Below, one piece after another: positions 32,676 to 42,668 of a DNA stretch of 64,000 bases. Every line of letters starts with the position of its first letter. Positions within the stretch are counted from its first letter, which is position 1. The DNA comes from CAWDMW01 sp963803575 (lineage in GTDB: Bacteria > Pseudomonadota > Alphaproteobacteria > Rickettsiales > UBA998), in NCBI GenBank assembly GCA_963803575.1, contig CAWDMW010000002.1, positions 62,001 to 126,000 of the forward strand, given 5' to 3'. The position numbers and the translations under genes are program-made. Below the pieces are notes generated by a model, which ran no database searches, was not told the origin of the DNA, and was given only the letters and a program-made list of their open reading frames with translations.

Positions 32676-35600
32676 CTACCTATTCTCATGACTCCAAGCG
32701 CCGGAAAGCGCCTCTGCCTGCTTAAGCACTAGCTCAACTGCTTCTGCTGCCTGATCGGGTGGGTATTTGTATTTCTGGAGAGTACGGCGCACCATAATGC
32801 GCAGTTGCGCCCGCACGCTCTCTCGCACCTGCCAGTCTACCGTGGTTGATTTTCTCAGTTTCTCTGTAATCTCTATCGCGATCTTCTTGAGTATCTCGTC
32901 GCCAAGCTCACGTGTTGCACTCTCATTATTGGCCAGCGCATCATAAAATGCGACTTCATCCGGGCTGAGGCCAAGTGATTCCTCACGCGCAATATCTGCC
33001 TGAAAATCTTTAGCCATCTGAATGAGTTCTTCGATAACTTGAGCGGTTTCTATTGCTCTGTTATTATACCGCCGCAATGTTTCCTGCAGGCGATCTGCAT
33101 ATTTCTTCTCCTGCACCACATTATTACGGGTTTTGGCTCTGATGTCGTCCTTCAGCAGCTTTTCCAGAAGTTCAATCGCCAGATTCTTCTCTGGCATCTG
33201 GCGCACATCTTCCAGAAATTCATCGGATAGCAGGCCAATATCCGGTTTATCCAAACCGCATAACGCAAACACATCCGTGACACCCTCGGCAATCACGGCA
33301 TTATCAAGAATCTGCCTGAGCGCAGAATTTTTATCTTCCTGTGTCAGCTTTTTATCGACACTGGTAAATTTGGTGATGGCCGATTTTACCGCTGTGAGAA
33401 AAGCTATCTCTTTGCGATGCTGCTTTGCCTGATCAAGCGTGCTGCATAATGAATAGGCTTTGGTGACTGCCAACACCAAGTCGAGGAAACGCTTTTTTCC
33501 ATCCTCAAGGCCCAGAATATAGTTCGCTGTAGGCACTAAAACGCGGTAGGCATCCTCCTCATACCCTGAATAATCAAATCCATCTGAAGTAGTGCTTCGG
33601 GCAAACATGCCGTGTATCGCATCCAGCTTTTCAAGCAAAATAGCATACGCTTCTTCAGCATCCAATGTAGGCTGGCCCTTACCCTTTGAATCCGTGTAGG
33701 TTTTCAGCGCTTGCTTTAGCTCATTGGCAATGCCGATATAATCAACCACTAGCCCGCCGGGCTTGTTTTTGAACACCCGGTTCACCCGAGCAATCGCCTG
33801 CATGAGGTTATGTCCCTTCATCGGCTTGTCGATATACATGGTATGGCAGCATGGGGCATCAAAACCGGTCAGCCACATATCGCGCACAATAACGATATTT
33901 AAGTTATCCTTCGGGTCGCGGAATCGCTTTTCCAGCCGCTTCTTGGTCTGCTTATTATAGATATGCGGCTGCAATAATGCTTTGTCCGATGCAGAGCCCG
34001 TCATTATGATTTTTATCTGTCCTTTTTCCGGGTCTTCATCATGCCAATCAGGCTGGAGAGCAATGATCTCATTATATAAATGCACGCAAATCTCGCGGCT
34101 CATGGCAACAACCATAGCCTTGCCTTCCACAGCAGAGCTGCGCTCCTGATAGTGTGCGACAATATCTGCTGCCACTTGCTTTACGCGCGGTGTCGCTCCC
34201 ACGAGTTTTTCTAACCGGCTCCATTCGCCTTTCGTTTTTTCACGCGTACCGATATCTTCTTCATCTTCAATAACCTCATCGACCTGAGAAGAAAGCGCTT
34301 CAATTTCTGCGCGGTTGAGGTCTAGCTTAGCAAGGCGCGACTCATAATAAATTGGCACCGTGGCTTTATCTTCTACTGCATCCTGAATATCGTAGATGGA
34401 AACGTAATCCCCAAAGACTGCTCGCGTATCTTTATCTTCAAAAGAAATGGGCGTACCGGTGAAGCCAATAAATGCAGCATTGGGCAGCGCATCGCGCATA
34501 TGTTTTGCGTAGCCGTATTTATACGTTCCATCGGCAGATAGCTTTGCTTTCAATCCATACTGGCTGCGGTGCGCTTCATCGGAAATCACCACGATATTAT
34601 GACGATCATTCAGAATAGGGTGCGCATCTTCATCATCCAGAGGCGAGAATTTCTGCACTGTAGTAAAAATAATGCCGCCAGATTCGCGCTCTCCCAGCAG
34701 TGCGCGCAACTCCTCGCGTCCACTGGCTTGCACCGGCTTTTGCTTCAGCAAAGATTCCGCGCTGCCAAAAGTGGTAAAAAGCTGACCATCTAGGTCATTA
34801 CGGTCTGTCACCACTAGCAGCGTAGGATTATTCATTTCCTTCTGCTGCAAGAGCATACCAGCATAACAGCACATGGAAATGCTTTTGCCTGAACCTTGGG
34901 TGTGCCACACCACACCGGCTTTTTTGCTGTTTGGTTTGATGTCGCTATGCAGCTCCTTATGCGCCCCCACCGATGCAACAACGGTTGCTTTCACCGCCTC
35001 ACGCACCGCATGGAACTGATGATAGCCAGCAATCTTTTTGATAATCGCGGCATCATCATTTTCAAACAGCACAAAGAAGCGGATATACTCCAGCAGCAAC
35101 GTGCGATCAAAAAAGCCGCGCACCATGGTTTCCAGCTCCCACTCTAACTGGGGCTTATCATCCTCATGCTGCAAGGTACGCCATGGCATGAAGCGCTCCT
35201 GACTGGCAGTGAGTGACCCTACACGCGCCGTGTAGCCATCGCTGATCACCAGCGCCTCATTACAGATGAACAGATCACTGATTTCGTCTTTATAGGTCTG
35301 GATTTGGTGATAGGCATCCCACACATCGGTGTTTTCATCATCCGGGCTTTTCAGCTCTAAAACAGCAATCGGCAAACCGTTAATAAAGGCAATCACATCC
35401 GGGCGGCGCGGCTGGCGCGTACCGGTGATGGTGAACTGATTTACTGCGTAGAACGCATTATTGCTCATCTGGTCAAAATCAATCAGCAATGCGTGATCAT
35501 GCTTGATCTGGTCATCATGCTTATATTGTACTGGCACCCCTTCCAGCAACAGGCGATGGAAGGCTTGATTGCTGGCAATGAGATCAGGGCTTTCCGGCTT

Positions 35601-35816
35601 AGTGACGGCAGCCAATACCTGCTGCAGACACTCTGCAGGTAAATGAGGATTGATGCGCGAAAATGCCGCCTCCACATGCGCTTCCAACACCACCTGCGCA
35701 TAATCACGACGCAGCGGCGCGGCGCTATCGGGGGCAATATCGGGACCGGTTGCCACTTCCCAGTCGCACTCACGGAACCAATCCAAACAGCGATTTTCTA
35801 ATTCAGTTTCGTTCAT
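32676..35816 (-). CDS. hsdR: Type I restriction enzyme, R subunit
   Basis: 1046 residues from ATG 35816 (12 bases inside the longest frame). Nuclease core D140 (RRPDVIAF) and E154-x-K156 (LELKSP), Walker A K311 (HTQGSGKS), DEAH at 413-416, helicase motif VI region QAIARVNRVFKNKPGGLV, then a C-terminal helical domain. It translocates DNA and cuts at a distance when HsdMS finds unmethylated sites. Overlaps the AlbA_2 gene by 14 bases. All motifs intact. Confidence 0.95.
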   Translation of the reverse strand: MNETELENRCLDWFRECDWEVATGPDIAPDSAAPLRRDYAQVVLEAHVEAAFSRINPHLPAECLQQVLAAVTKPESPDLIASNQAFHRLLLEGVPVQYKHDDQIKHDHALLIDFDQMSNNAFYAVNQFTITGTRQPRRPDVIAFINGLPIAVLELKSPDDENTDVWDAYHQIQTYKDEISDLFICNEALVISDGYTARVGSLTASQERFMPWRTLQHEDDKPQLEWELETMVRGFFDRTLLLEYIRFFVLFENDDAAIIKKIAGYHQFHAVREAVKATVVASVGAHKELHSDIKPNSKKAGVVWHTQGSGKSISMCCYAGMLLQQKEMNNPTLLVVTDRNDLDGQLFTTFGSAESLLKQKPVQASGREELRALLGERESGGIIFTTVQKFSPLDDEDAHPILNDRHNIVVISDEAHRSQYGLKAKLSADGTYKYGYAKHMRDALPNAAFIGFTGTPISFEDKDTRAVFGDYVSIYDIQDAVEDKATVPIYYESRLAKLDLNRAEIEALSSQVDEVIEDEEDIGTREKTKGEWSRLEKLVGATPRVKQVAADIVAHYQERSSAVEGKAMVVAMSREICVHLYNEIIALQPDWHDEDPEKGQIKIIMTGSASDKALLQPHIYNKQTKKRLEKRFRDPKDNLNIVIVRDMWLTGFDAPCCHTMYIDKPMKGHNLMQAIARVNRVFKNKPGGLVVDYIGIANELKQALKTYTDSKGKGQPTLDAEEAYAILLEKLDAIHGMFARSTTSDGFDYSGYEEDAYRVLVPTANYILGLEDGKKRFLDLVLAVTKAYSLCSTLDQAKQHRKEIAFLTAVKSAITKFTSVDKKLTQEDKNSALRQILDNAVIAEGVTDVFALCGLDKPDIGLLSDEFLEDVRQMPEKNLAIELLEKLLKDDIRAKTRNNVVQEKKYADRLQETLRRYNNRAIETAQVIEELIQMAKDFQADIAREESLGLSPDEVAFYDALANNESATRELGDEILKKIAIEITEKLRKSTTVDWQVRESVRAQLRIMVRRTLQKYKYPPDQAAEAVELVLKQAEALSGAWSHENR

Positions 35817-37698
35817 TTTGGTTCTCATCTTGAAGGTTTATCACTGTATAAGCCTGCTCCGGGTGGTTGGGATCATTTGGATAAAGGAAAGAAATTTCAT
35901 TATTATTAATCATGTGGCGGATAACTGAGTGCCGCAAATAATCCGCATCTCGACCTACTAATCCGGCTAATTTACGCAAAGTCTGAGGGCGAATCTGACA
36001 TAAGTTGATAAGTATTTCTTTCATTATTGAGGCGTTCAGCTTTTTGCTATCCCTTGCTGGTTGAGCAATTTCATTTTCTTCCTGCTCTAAATCTTCGGAG
36101 TTAACTTGCAAACCTTCGGAGCTTCCCCTCAAACCTTCGGAGATCGGCTCCAAACCTTCGGAGCTTGGTTGCAAGTCATTGAAATTATTGACTACTCCAT
36201 TTTCTTCGGAGGCAGAAAGATAGTAATACGTTCCCCTTCCTGTTCCTCCAGTCTTCAAAAAGCGTTTATTAACAAGGCCATGCAGAGCTTTAGATATATC
36301 AGCAGGGTGTTCGGCAGATATTTCGCGTAATCGCTTGTGATCAACCGTTTCTTCTGAGTCTGCTATAACTAAGGCGATCCGCTCAATTTCAGATAGCTCT
36401 CTGAAGGAAGGTCCGAATTGTTCATCGAGCTTATTGACGATAGCCTCTGGTAATAAGCTCTCCATGTGAAGTTCAAACAGTGTCTGAGCAGGCTCCCTTT
36501 TTTCTGAAATTTTTGGGGTGCGCCAATGTTGTTGCTGCCAATTTTGATAAATTCTAGGAATGCCGGAACCAGCCTGCTCACCTGCACCGACAAATTGAAA
36601 CATTTTTTGAAGATTACGATTACGGCAATCGCTATCACCGCCTTGGCGCGCCTGCTCAATGGGAACGCGCATTAAGCCTGGGTTTCTAAAGCCAAACATA
36701 TCAGGGCGTTTAACTGCCAAAACCGAAACCCGACCAGAATAATCAGCATGAATAAGTGCATTTACCAGCGTCTCACGCAATGCCTCATGTATCGGCGTTT
36801 GTTCAATGCGTGTCGCCCCTTCAAGTTTGAACGGCACTTTTAGGTCACTCACCAGCTTATGGTAGGATTTACGGTAAAAATCATACAAATTACCAGACCA
36901 GCTCCCATCCGTAGTGATGCGATCAATCCAGCGGTTTTCTGTTTTAGCTTCAGGGCGCTCTTGATAATCAAGAATATAATGCGGCAACTCATCCAGAATA
37001 GATCTGTACCGGCCAAACATTAGAAGTCCTGCCAGCGTTATGCCTTCCGTGCCATTTTCTCTGTCTTTCCTCCAGGCACCGATAGACCGAAGAAATTCTG
37101 GTATAGATTGATTGAGAAAGGGATGAGTAGGAGAACGCGCCGCAAATACATTTCGGTAAGCCTCCAGCGTCTCGTGATCCAGATCACCAACACCAAAACC
37201 CTTCAAAATGCGCCCATCAACAGCATCTTCCCCCTGCTCGGCAAGCATCCGTTTAACTGCTGTTTCATCAGCAACAAAATCACCCTCATTGCGCCGAAGG
37301 TACGCACCCCTTAACGGGTTTTCTCCAAGGTAGACGGGGCGTTGGCGGCGGTGCGCCCTAGGGATATGCACCCGCAACACGGTTTTGCCGTCAATGTGAA
37401 TTTCCTCAATAGAGTCATTGCTCAGTAGATTTGAACTGACTTTCTGGCGATTGTTCGCCTGATTATACAAGTCCTGCCGAAGACGCTGCACATCCGCAAC
37501 ACCGCTGATAACCGAGGAATGGTCGCCTTTTTCTTCCACACCCAAAAAGACATCACCACCATCGGTATTGGCAAAAGCACTGTAGGTTTCCCAGAAGCTT
37601 TTAGGCACTGCTCCTTTGCCATCTTTGCCCGAGGCTTTTTTGAGCTCGACTTCCGATGTCTCGCGCAGCGCGATAATATCATCCAATGTCCATTGCAT
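35803..37698 (-). CDS. AlbA_2 / HATPase protein in RM operon
   Basis: 631 residues. AlbA_2 (Schlafen-type) domain at the N-terminus with SEVELKKASGK and FANTDGGDVFLGVEE; a GHKL-like ATPase region near 300-370 (ETLVNALIHADYSG, GFRNPG, AGEQAGSGIPRI); winged helices toward the end. A linker of about 30 residues repeats SEGL with 7-residue spacing. Such proteins recur in type I RM loci; proposed as regulators or accessory effectors, not proven. Adjacent to hsdS with a 1-base overlap. Confidence 0.85.
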   Translation of the reverse strand: MQWTLDDIIALRETSEVELKKASGKDGKGAVPKSFWETYSAFANTDGGDVFLGVEEKGDHSSVISGVADVQRLRQDLYNQANNRQKVSSNLLSNDSIEEIHIDGKTVLRVHIPRAHRRQRPVYLGENPLRGAYLRRNEGDFVADETAVKRMLAEQGEDAVDGRILKGFGVGDLDHETLEAYRNVFAARSPTHPFLNQSIPEFLRSIGAWRKDRENGTEGITLAGLLMFGRYRSILDELPHYILDYQERPEAKTENRWIDRITTDGSWSGNLYDFYRKSYHKLVSDLKVPFKLEGATRIEQTPIHEALRETLVNALIHADYSGRVSVLAVKRPDMFGFRNPGLMRVPIEQARQGGDSDCRNRNLQKMFQFVGAGEQAGSGIPRIYQNWQQQHWRTPKISEKREPAQTLFELHMESLLPEAIVNKLDEQFGPSFRELSEIERIALVIADSEETVDHKRLREISAEHPADISKALHGLVNKRFLKTGGTGRGTYYYLSASEENGVVNNFNDLQPSSEGLEPISEGLRGSSEGLQVNSEDLEQEENEIAQPARDSKKLNASIMKEILINLCQIRPQTLRKLAGLVGRDADYLRHSVIRHMINNNEISFLYPNDPNHPEQAYTVINLQDENQNERN

Positions 37699-39080
37699 TA
37701 CACCGTCTCCTTTTGATTTTGTGCCGCATCAACGGAGATTTCACCCGAAAGCAGCTTGGGCAGCAGGCTGTCGCGTAGCTGGGAGAGGGTTTGGGATTGT
37801 TCGGTTAACACTGATATTTCTTTATAAAGCAGATTGATAGAGCTATTGAAGGTTTTGATAATATCGCTAGGGGGAAGGATCACATCCAGCCGATAGACAT
37901 TATTTCGATTTAAGCCCGGAACTGCGGCATCAGTATTCATATTCTCCAAGCCCTGAGTTTTTAGGAGCTGATAGCAATAGGTGAGTGAAAAACCAGATTT
38001 AGGAATTACATAGAAAACAGTGTCGATAGGGAAGAAATCTCTATATTCCCAATAAATGCTGCCCACGGTTCCTTTTCGACCCACAATTATTCCCGGGCCA
38101 TTTACTATAGCCTCATCGTGTGAACCATTGACTCCACCAGATCCATAGACAGGAAACTCTCCTTCGATTCGATCTGTTTTTTTGAGTGCTTTTCCATAAG
38201 CAAGCTCAAGCACGCTATTGATATTTCCAACCTCCCATCCCTCTGGTATCTCGCCCAGTTCGCTTTCACGCAAGCGGGAGGGGAAGAGGCTGGCGGTGGT
38301 GTGGAGGTCGGCGTAGGATTCGGGGTTGGTGGTTTTAAGGGTAGTAAGTGCCTCGCGCGGTTGACTGCTGATGGCGCTCATGGCCGCCAGTGTGGCATCT
38401 TCCGCTGTGCCGCCAGCCTCCAGCGCGGCCATCTTCGCGCGGGTGGGTTCAAAATCCACAAACCAACTCTTGAACACCCCTTGCGCCATCGCCTCCAGCG
38501 TTTGATTAATCTGCTGGTTGATGGCGATTTTGTCGTCAATGCTGCCAAGAGTGCTGGCTATGGTTTCCTGTGTCTGCAACGGAGGCAGTAAGAATGGCAC
38601 TTCAGACAAAATAGACGTGTTCAGGTTTGGCATAGTTGCACCGACTGCATGCGCAACAATCCACGCTTTAATTTCCGGGTGAGAGAGAAAGTAGGCAATA
38701 TAACGTGAATTGATGCTGCTTTCGGTATCAACAAAGCTGACTTTCAAACAGCCAGTACCACAAAGCCAGCCCTCTTGATCCTCTCTAATCAGAGCACATT
38801 TTTCTACATCTCCCCTGCGGCTGTAAATTATATCACCTAGTTTGACCTTATGCTTGCTCAGGCGCTCGGCATCTTCTGCCGTTATCTTGGCTATATCCAA
38901 TGTATCGACTGCACCGTTTATAATGTTTTTCGGCATGATACAGGGAATGCCAGACTCCACATAATCTGATGCGTGTAGCTGACTACCGAAGGGGCCTGTC
39001 TGAATTTTTGATGCCACTGCCCCAAGTGTAGTTTTCTCCCAGTGATCAGGGGCGGATTCGATGATGTTATATTCCATCAC
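37698..39080 (-). CDS. hsdS: Type I restriction enzyme, specificity subunit
   Basis: 460 residues with two target-recognition domains, each starting with a W-x-x-TTLG/WEVG-type turn (HWEKTTLGAVASKIQTG; GWEVGNINSVLELAYG) and each ending in LLPP/LDVILPPSD, followed by long helices (IASTLGSIDDKIAINQQINQ; LLYKEISVLTEQSQTLSQLR). It sets the DNA target of the HsdMS methylase and the HsdR complex. The start overlaps the upstream stop. Confidence 0.94.
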   Translation of the reverse strand: MMEYNIIESAPDHWEKTTLGAVASKIQTGPFGSQLHASDYVESGIPCIMPKNIINGAVDTLDIAKITAEDAERLSKHKVKLGDIIYSRRGDVEKCALIREDQEGWLCGTGCLKVSFVDTESSINSRYIAYFLSHPEIKAWIVAHAVGATMPNLNTSILSEVPFLLPPLQTQETIASTLGSIDDKIAINQQINQTLEAMAQGVFKSWFVDFEPTRAKMAALEAGGTAEDATLAAMSAISSQPREALTTLKTTNPESYADLHTTASLFPSRLRESELGEIPEGWEVGNINSVLELAYGKALKKTDRIEGEFPVYGSGGVNGSHDEAIVNGPGIIVGRKGTVGSIYWEYRDFFPIDTVFYVIPKSGFSLTYCYQLLKTQGLENMNTDAAVPGLNRNNVYRLDVILPPSDIIKTFNSSINLLYKEISVLTEQSQTLSQLRDSLLPKLLSGEISVDAAQNQKETV

Positions 39081-39601
39081 GCCACCTCCCGACCGTGAAA
39101 GAGGCGGTCTTTTCTGGAATCATAGGTGAAGGTTTCATCCTCATAAATGCGTTGATAATCCACCAGCAGATTGAGTTGATGCGCGAACTCTACATCCTGC
39201 TTTTCCGTGTCATATTTGAACGATAGTAGCAGATGCTTTTCTCCTGCTTGCATGGCTCCGCCGGGAACATATTGGCCCGTGTACACATCCATATAGCCCT
39301 CGCATTTGTTTTTCAAAAAATCATCGTAGGTTTTTCGGTTATTGCGCGAGACTTCTTGATCCCCGAACAGCAGCACGAAGTTTTTGATGATCGCTGGCCC
39401 AACCCCGCAATTGATGAGCTCAAAGGCGACATAGCCGATATTATCTGTGACATGATGGTGTTCCATGGTGGCCAGCAATGGCCGAACTGATAGCTTATTA
39501 TGCTTGTGATTTTGCCGCCCCTGCCAAATGGTCACGCCAAGGGCGCAGGCAGCAACAAAGGCAGAGGCAAGCGCGATGGATGTGTTGATATCAAGGCTCA
39601 T
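39077..39601 (-). CDS. Small membrane-anchored protein in RM operon
   Basis: 174 residues: an N-terminal hydrophobic helix (ASAFVAACALGVTIW), then a beta-rich domain (PLLATMEHHHVTDNIGYVAFELINCG, GPAIIKNFVLLFG). Resembles unnamed proteins found with type I RM genes; no family name is certain. Overlaps RhuM and hsdS genes by 4 bases each. Confidence 0.6.
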   Translation of the reverse strand: MSLDINTSIALASAFVAACALGVTIWQGRQNHKHNKLSVRPLLATMEHHHVTDNIGYVAFELINCGVGPAIIKNFVLLFGDQEVSRNNRKTYDDFLKNKCEGYMDVYTGQYVPGGAMQAGEKHLLLSFKYDTEKQDVEFAHQLNLLVDYQRIYEDETFTYDSRKDRLFHGREVA

Positions 39602-40629
39602 TCCTTCTTCCTCTTTGCTTTTTCCACCAACGCGTCAAAATCAGAGCGAATCTTCTGGGTTTTGTTGAAGTGCTTATATTCAGCAAGTGCTTTTTTCTTA
39701 GCCTGCGGGGCGCTGATACTGCCTTTGCCATCCAGCACCTCATATTCATTAAAGGTAAGGAATTTATCGACGCTCTCAGCCAGATCGGCCATGGTCATCG
39801 CCACGCGGTTTTCGATGATGTTTTCGATGTAATCGAAGAAGCTGGAGATGGTGCGCTCCAGCCGTTTGATGTGTTTCTCGTCCAGATAGTTCTTCGCCAC
39901 CGTCACATCCGATGCCAGGACGCGCCCTTTGGGGCCGTTTTTCCATGACATCAATCCGGCATAAGGGGCATTACGGTCTGATTTGCTGTGGATGATTTCT
40001 GCCGCTGTCTGACCGGTAATGGCATAGTGAAATTTATTTTGGATCATCGCGTAGAAATTCTGCGTGATATCTGCCTTCGGGTCATAATCAGTACTGATTT
40101 CTGCGAATATATCGGTGATCTTCTGATAAATGCGGCGCTCGCTGGTGCGGATGGAACGGACGCGCTCCAGCAATTCTTCAAAATAATCTTCACCAAAGAT
40201 GGTTTCGCCCTGTTTCAGGCGCTCATCGTCCATCACAAAGCCTTTTTTGATGAACTCCTTGAGCACTTGTGTTGCCCAGATGCGGAACTGCGTCGCTTTT
40301 TTGGAATTAACGCGGTAGCCCACGGCGATGATAGCGTCGAGATTATAGAACTTCAGGCTGCGCTTCACGCTGCGCCCGCCCTCATTTTGAACTACCGAGA
40401 ATTCCTCGGCAGTTGCGTTTTCTTCTAATTCCTCATCCGCATAGATATTTTTCAGATGCAGGCTAATGTTATCTGGCGTGGTGTCGAACAGCTCAGCGAT
40501 GCCGCGCTGAGGAAGCCAGATAGTCTCATTTTGCAGCAGCACGCGCACCTTAACCTGCTCATTATCCGTTCCATAGAGAATGAAAGGTGTCTGCGCATCA
40601 GAAACTGTTAAGTCATTTTTAGAACTCAT
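39598..40629 (-). CDS. RhuM-family protein
   Basis: 343 residues. The RhuM signature WLPQRGIAELFDTTPDNISLHLKNI, then SLKFYNLDAIIAVGYRVNS and ATQFRIWATQVLKEFI, matches Virulence_RhuM. The C-terminal half is helical and basic. RhuM was named from a Salmonella pathogenicity island but commonly sits inside type I RM loci, as here; its function there is unknown. Overlaps hsdM by 11 bases. Confidence 0.88.
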   Translation of the reverse strand: MSSKNDLTVSDAQTPFILYGTDNEQVKVRVLLQNETIWLPQRGIAELFDTTPDNISLHLKNIYADEELEENATAEEFSVVQNEGGRSVKRSLKFYNLDAIIAVGYRVNSKKATQFRIWATQVLKEFIKKGFVMDDERLKQGETIFGEDYFEELLERVRSIRTSERRIYQKITDIFAEISTDYDPKADITQNFYAMIQNKFHYAITGQTAAEIIHSKSDRNAPYAGLMSWKNGPKGRVLASDVTVAKNYLDEKHIKRLERTISSFFDYIENIIENRVAMTMADLAESVDKFLTFNEYEVLDGKGSISAPQAKKKALAEYKHFNKTQKIRSDFDALVEKAKRKKE

Positions 40630-42334
40630 AACCTAACCTCGCCAGATTCTTTTTGATTTCCCCTTCTAAGCGGTCACTCTCGGCAAACTGGTCTTTCAGT
40701 TGCGCGGTCAGCCGTGTCATTTTCTCTGCGAACGGCTCTAGGTCTTCCTCTTGATCAGCCGCACCGACATAGCGCCCCGGGGTGAGCACAAAATCATGCT
40801 TTGCAATGTCTTGGAGTGAGGCAGACATACAGAAGCCTTTTCCATCCTCGTATTGCTCTCCCATCTGCCATGCATGGAAGGTGCTGGCGATTTTGCCAAT
40901 ATCGTCTGTGGTAAAATCCCGCAGCACGCGATCCTTCATAAAACCCATATTGCGTGCATCAATAAAGAGCGTTTCGCCAGAGCGGTTGCGCTTCTTCTCA
41001 TCCAACCGCAGGCCATTAGCTTTGTCTTTGGTCAAAAACCAGATGCAGGCGGGAATTTGGGTGTTGGTGAAAAGCCGGCCCGGCAAGGCGACAATACATT
41101 CCACCAGATCGGCCTCAACCAGATGGCGGCGAATCTCGCCCTCATTGTTTGTGTTAGAGCTCATGGAGCCATTGGAGAGCAATAGCGCCATTGAGCCTTT
41201 GGGCGAGAGATGGTGGATCATATGCTGCATCCACGCGAAATTTGCGTTGCCCTGTGGGGGCGTACCATATTTCCAACGAGCATCACCTTTCAGCTTCGGA
41301 TGCCACCAGTCCTTAATGTTGAAGGGTGGATTAGCCATTACAAAATCAGCGCGGAGATCGGCATGCTGATTATCAAGGAAGGTGTCGGCGTTCTTTTTGC
41401 CGAAGTTAAAATCAATGCCACGAATGACCATATTCATCGCCGCCAGCTTCCATGTGGTCGGGTTGGCTTCCTGTCCGTACACGGAAATATTCTTCTTCTG
41501 CTCGGAGGCTTTGTAATGCTTCTCCTGACTATGCGCTTCAATGAAGCGGTCGGTGGAAACAAAGAACCCACCGGAGCCCATCGCCGGGTCATACACACGG
41601 CCATTATATGGCTCCAGCATTTCCACAATCAGCGTAACGATGCTTTTGGGGGTGTAGTATTGCCCGCCCTGCTTGCCTTCTGCGAGAGCAAACTGGCCTA
41701 GGAAATATTCGTACACATGGCCGAGGATGTCTTTGCTGTGTAAGTTAAGACGCTGCCCTTTATATTCCGGGCGCGAGAAGCTGGTATCTGAGAAGGTGTT
41801 GACAAGGCCAATCAGTTTGTCATTATCCAGCTGATACTGGCTGATACGATTGAGGATGCCCTTGAGCTTGGGGTTGGTTTTCTCGATCTCGTCCAGCGCA
41901 TTGTCATTCAGCCATGAGATAGAACGCAATTTTACATCAGCGCCTGATGCATCTTGCCAGAGCACTGTGCCAATCGGCAGTGCAGCAGTTTCGCTGATAT
42001 ATTTCCACCGCGCATGTTGCGGCACCCAGACTACATTTTGCTCTTTGTAGTAATCCGCCAGTTCCAGTTCTGATTGAATGGCAGTATTATACTCATCCTT
42101 GCTGTCATAATCATTACGCGGCAGGTGGTAGATGTTGCTCTCGCTATCGTCCTGGAATAGCTGGATGAGTTCCTGCTGCCGTTCTTCGAACGCATCAGAT
42201 ACATATTTCAGGAAAATAAGGCCAAGCACCACATGCTTGTAATTCGCAGCATCCATACTGGAGCGCAACTTATCTGCTGATTTCCAGAGCTTATCGTCCA
42301 GATCTTTGAGGAATTGCTGCTCAATATTCTCCAT
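40619..42334 (-). CDS. hsdM: Type I restriction enzyme, methylase subunit
   Basis: 571 residues. SAM motif DPAMGSGGFF (249-258), catalytic NPPF (335-338), GQYYTPKSIVTLIVEML (225-240) and an N-terminal helical domain (WKSADKLRSSMDAANYKHVV). N6-adenine methyltransferase working with HsdS. First enzyme gene of the operon, 3 bases after a small HTH gene. Confidence 0.96.
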   Translation of the reverse strand: MENIEQQFLKDLDDKLWKSADKLRSSMDAANYKHVVLGLIFLKYVSDAFEERQQELIQLFQDDSESNIYHLPRNDYDSKDEYNTAIQSELELADYYKEQNVVWVPQHARWKYISETAALPIGTVLWQDASGADVKLRSISWLNDNALDEIEKTNPKLKGILNRISQYQLDNDKLIGLVNTFSDTSFSRPEYKGQRLNLHSKDILGHVYEYFLGQFALAEGKQGGQYYTPKSIVTLIVEMLEPYNGRVYDPAMGSGGFFVSTDRFIEAHSQEKHYKASEQKKNISVYGQEANPTTWKLAAMNMVIRGIDFNFGKKNADTFLDNQHADLRADFVMANPPFNIKDWWHPKLKGDARWKYGTPPQGNANFAWMQHMIHHLSPKGSMALLLSNGSMSSNTNNEGEIRRHLVEADLVECIVALPGRLFTNTQIPACIWFLTKDKANGLRLDEKKRNRSGETLFIDARNMGFMKDRVLRDFTTDDIGKIASTFHAWQMGEQYEDGKGFCMSASLQDIAKHDFVLTPGRYVGAADQEEDLEPFAEKMTRLTAQLKDQFAESDRLEGEIKKNLARLGYEF

Positions 42335-42337
42335 GCG

Positions 42338-42538
42338 CTATTTACTCCCATTCGGCTTTTTAGGGGCGCGTGTCTGTTCGTCTACCCAATTGCGTATGTC
42401 CTGAATTCTGAATCGCCATGATCCACCGGCTTTGAAACCGGGGATTTTACCATCTGCCACCAGCTTATAGGTGGTCTTTTCATTCAGCTTGAGATAAGCC
42501 GCCACCTCTTTAATGGTCATGATTTCATCATCGTCCAC
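42338..42538 (-). CDS. Excisionase/MerR-type HTH protein
   Basis: 66 residues: TIKEVAAYLKLNEKTTYKLV and IPGFKAGGSWRFRIQDIRNW form a winged-helix of the HTH_17 family. Placed 3 bases before hsdM, it may regulate the RM operon or help excise the island. It is divergent from alkB, with 130 bp between them holding both promoters. Confidence 0.82.
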   Translation of the reverse strand: MDDDEIMTIKEVAAYLKLNEKTTYKLVADGKIPGFKAGGSWRFRIQDIRNWVDEQTRAPKKPNGSK

Positions 42539-42668
42539 GGCATTTCGCTCCCATGATTATTTCATCGAAAATAAGAGAATATTTTCCAATATGCAAAAGG
42601 TTTATCAAAGAAAAACAGGATTGTTGTGTATCCATTTGCAAATCTGATCCGCATGTTATGATGCGACC

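Noticed and set aside
41210..41701. 163-codon plus-strand frame inside hsdM
   Set aside because: Antisense shadow of a gene with clear methylase motifs.
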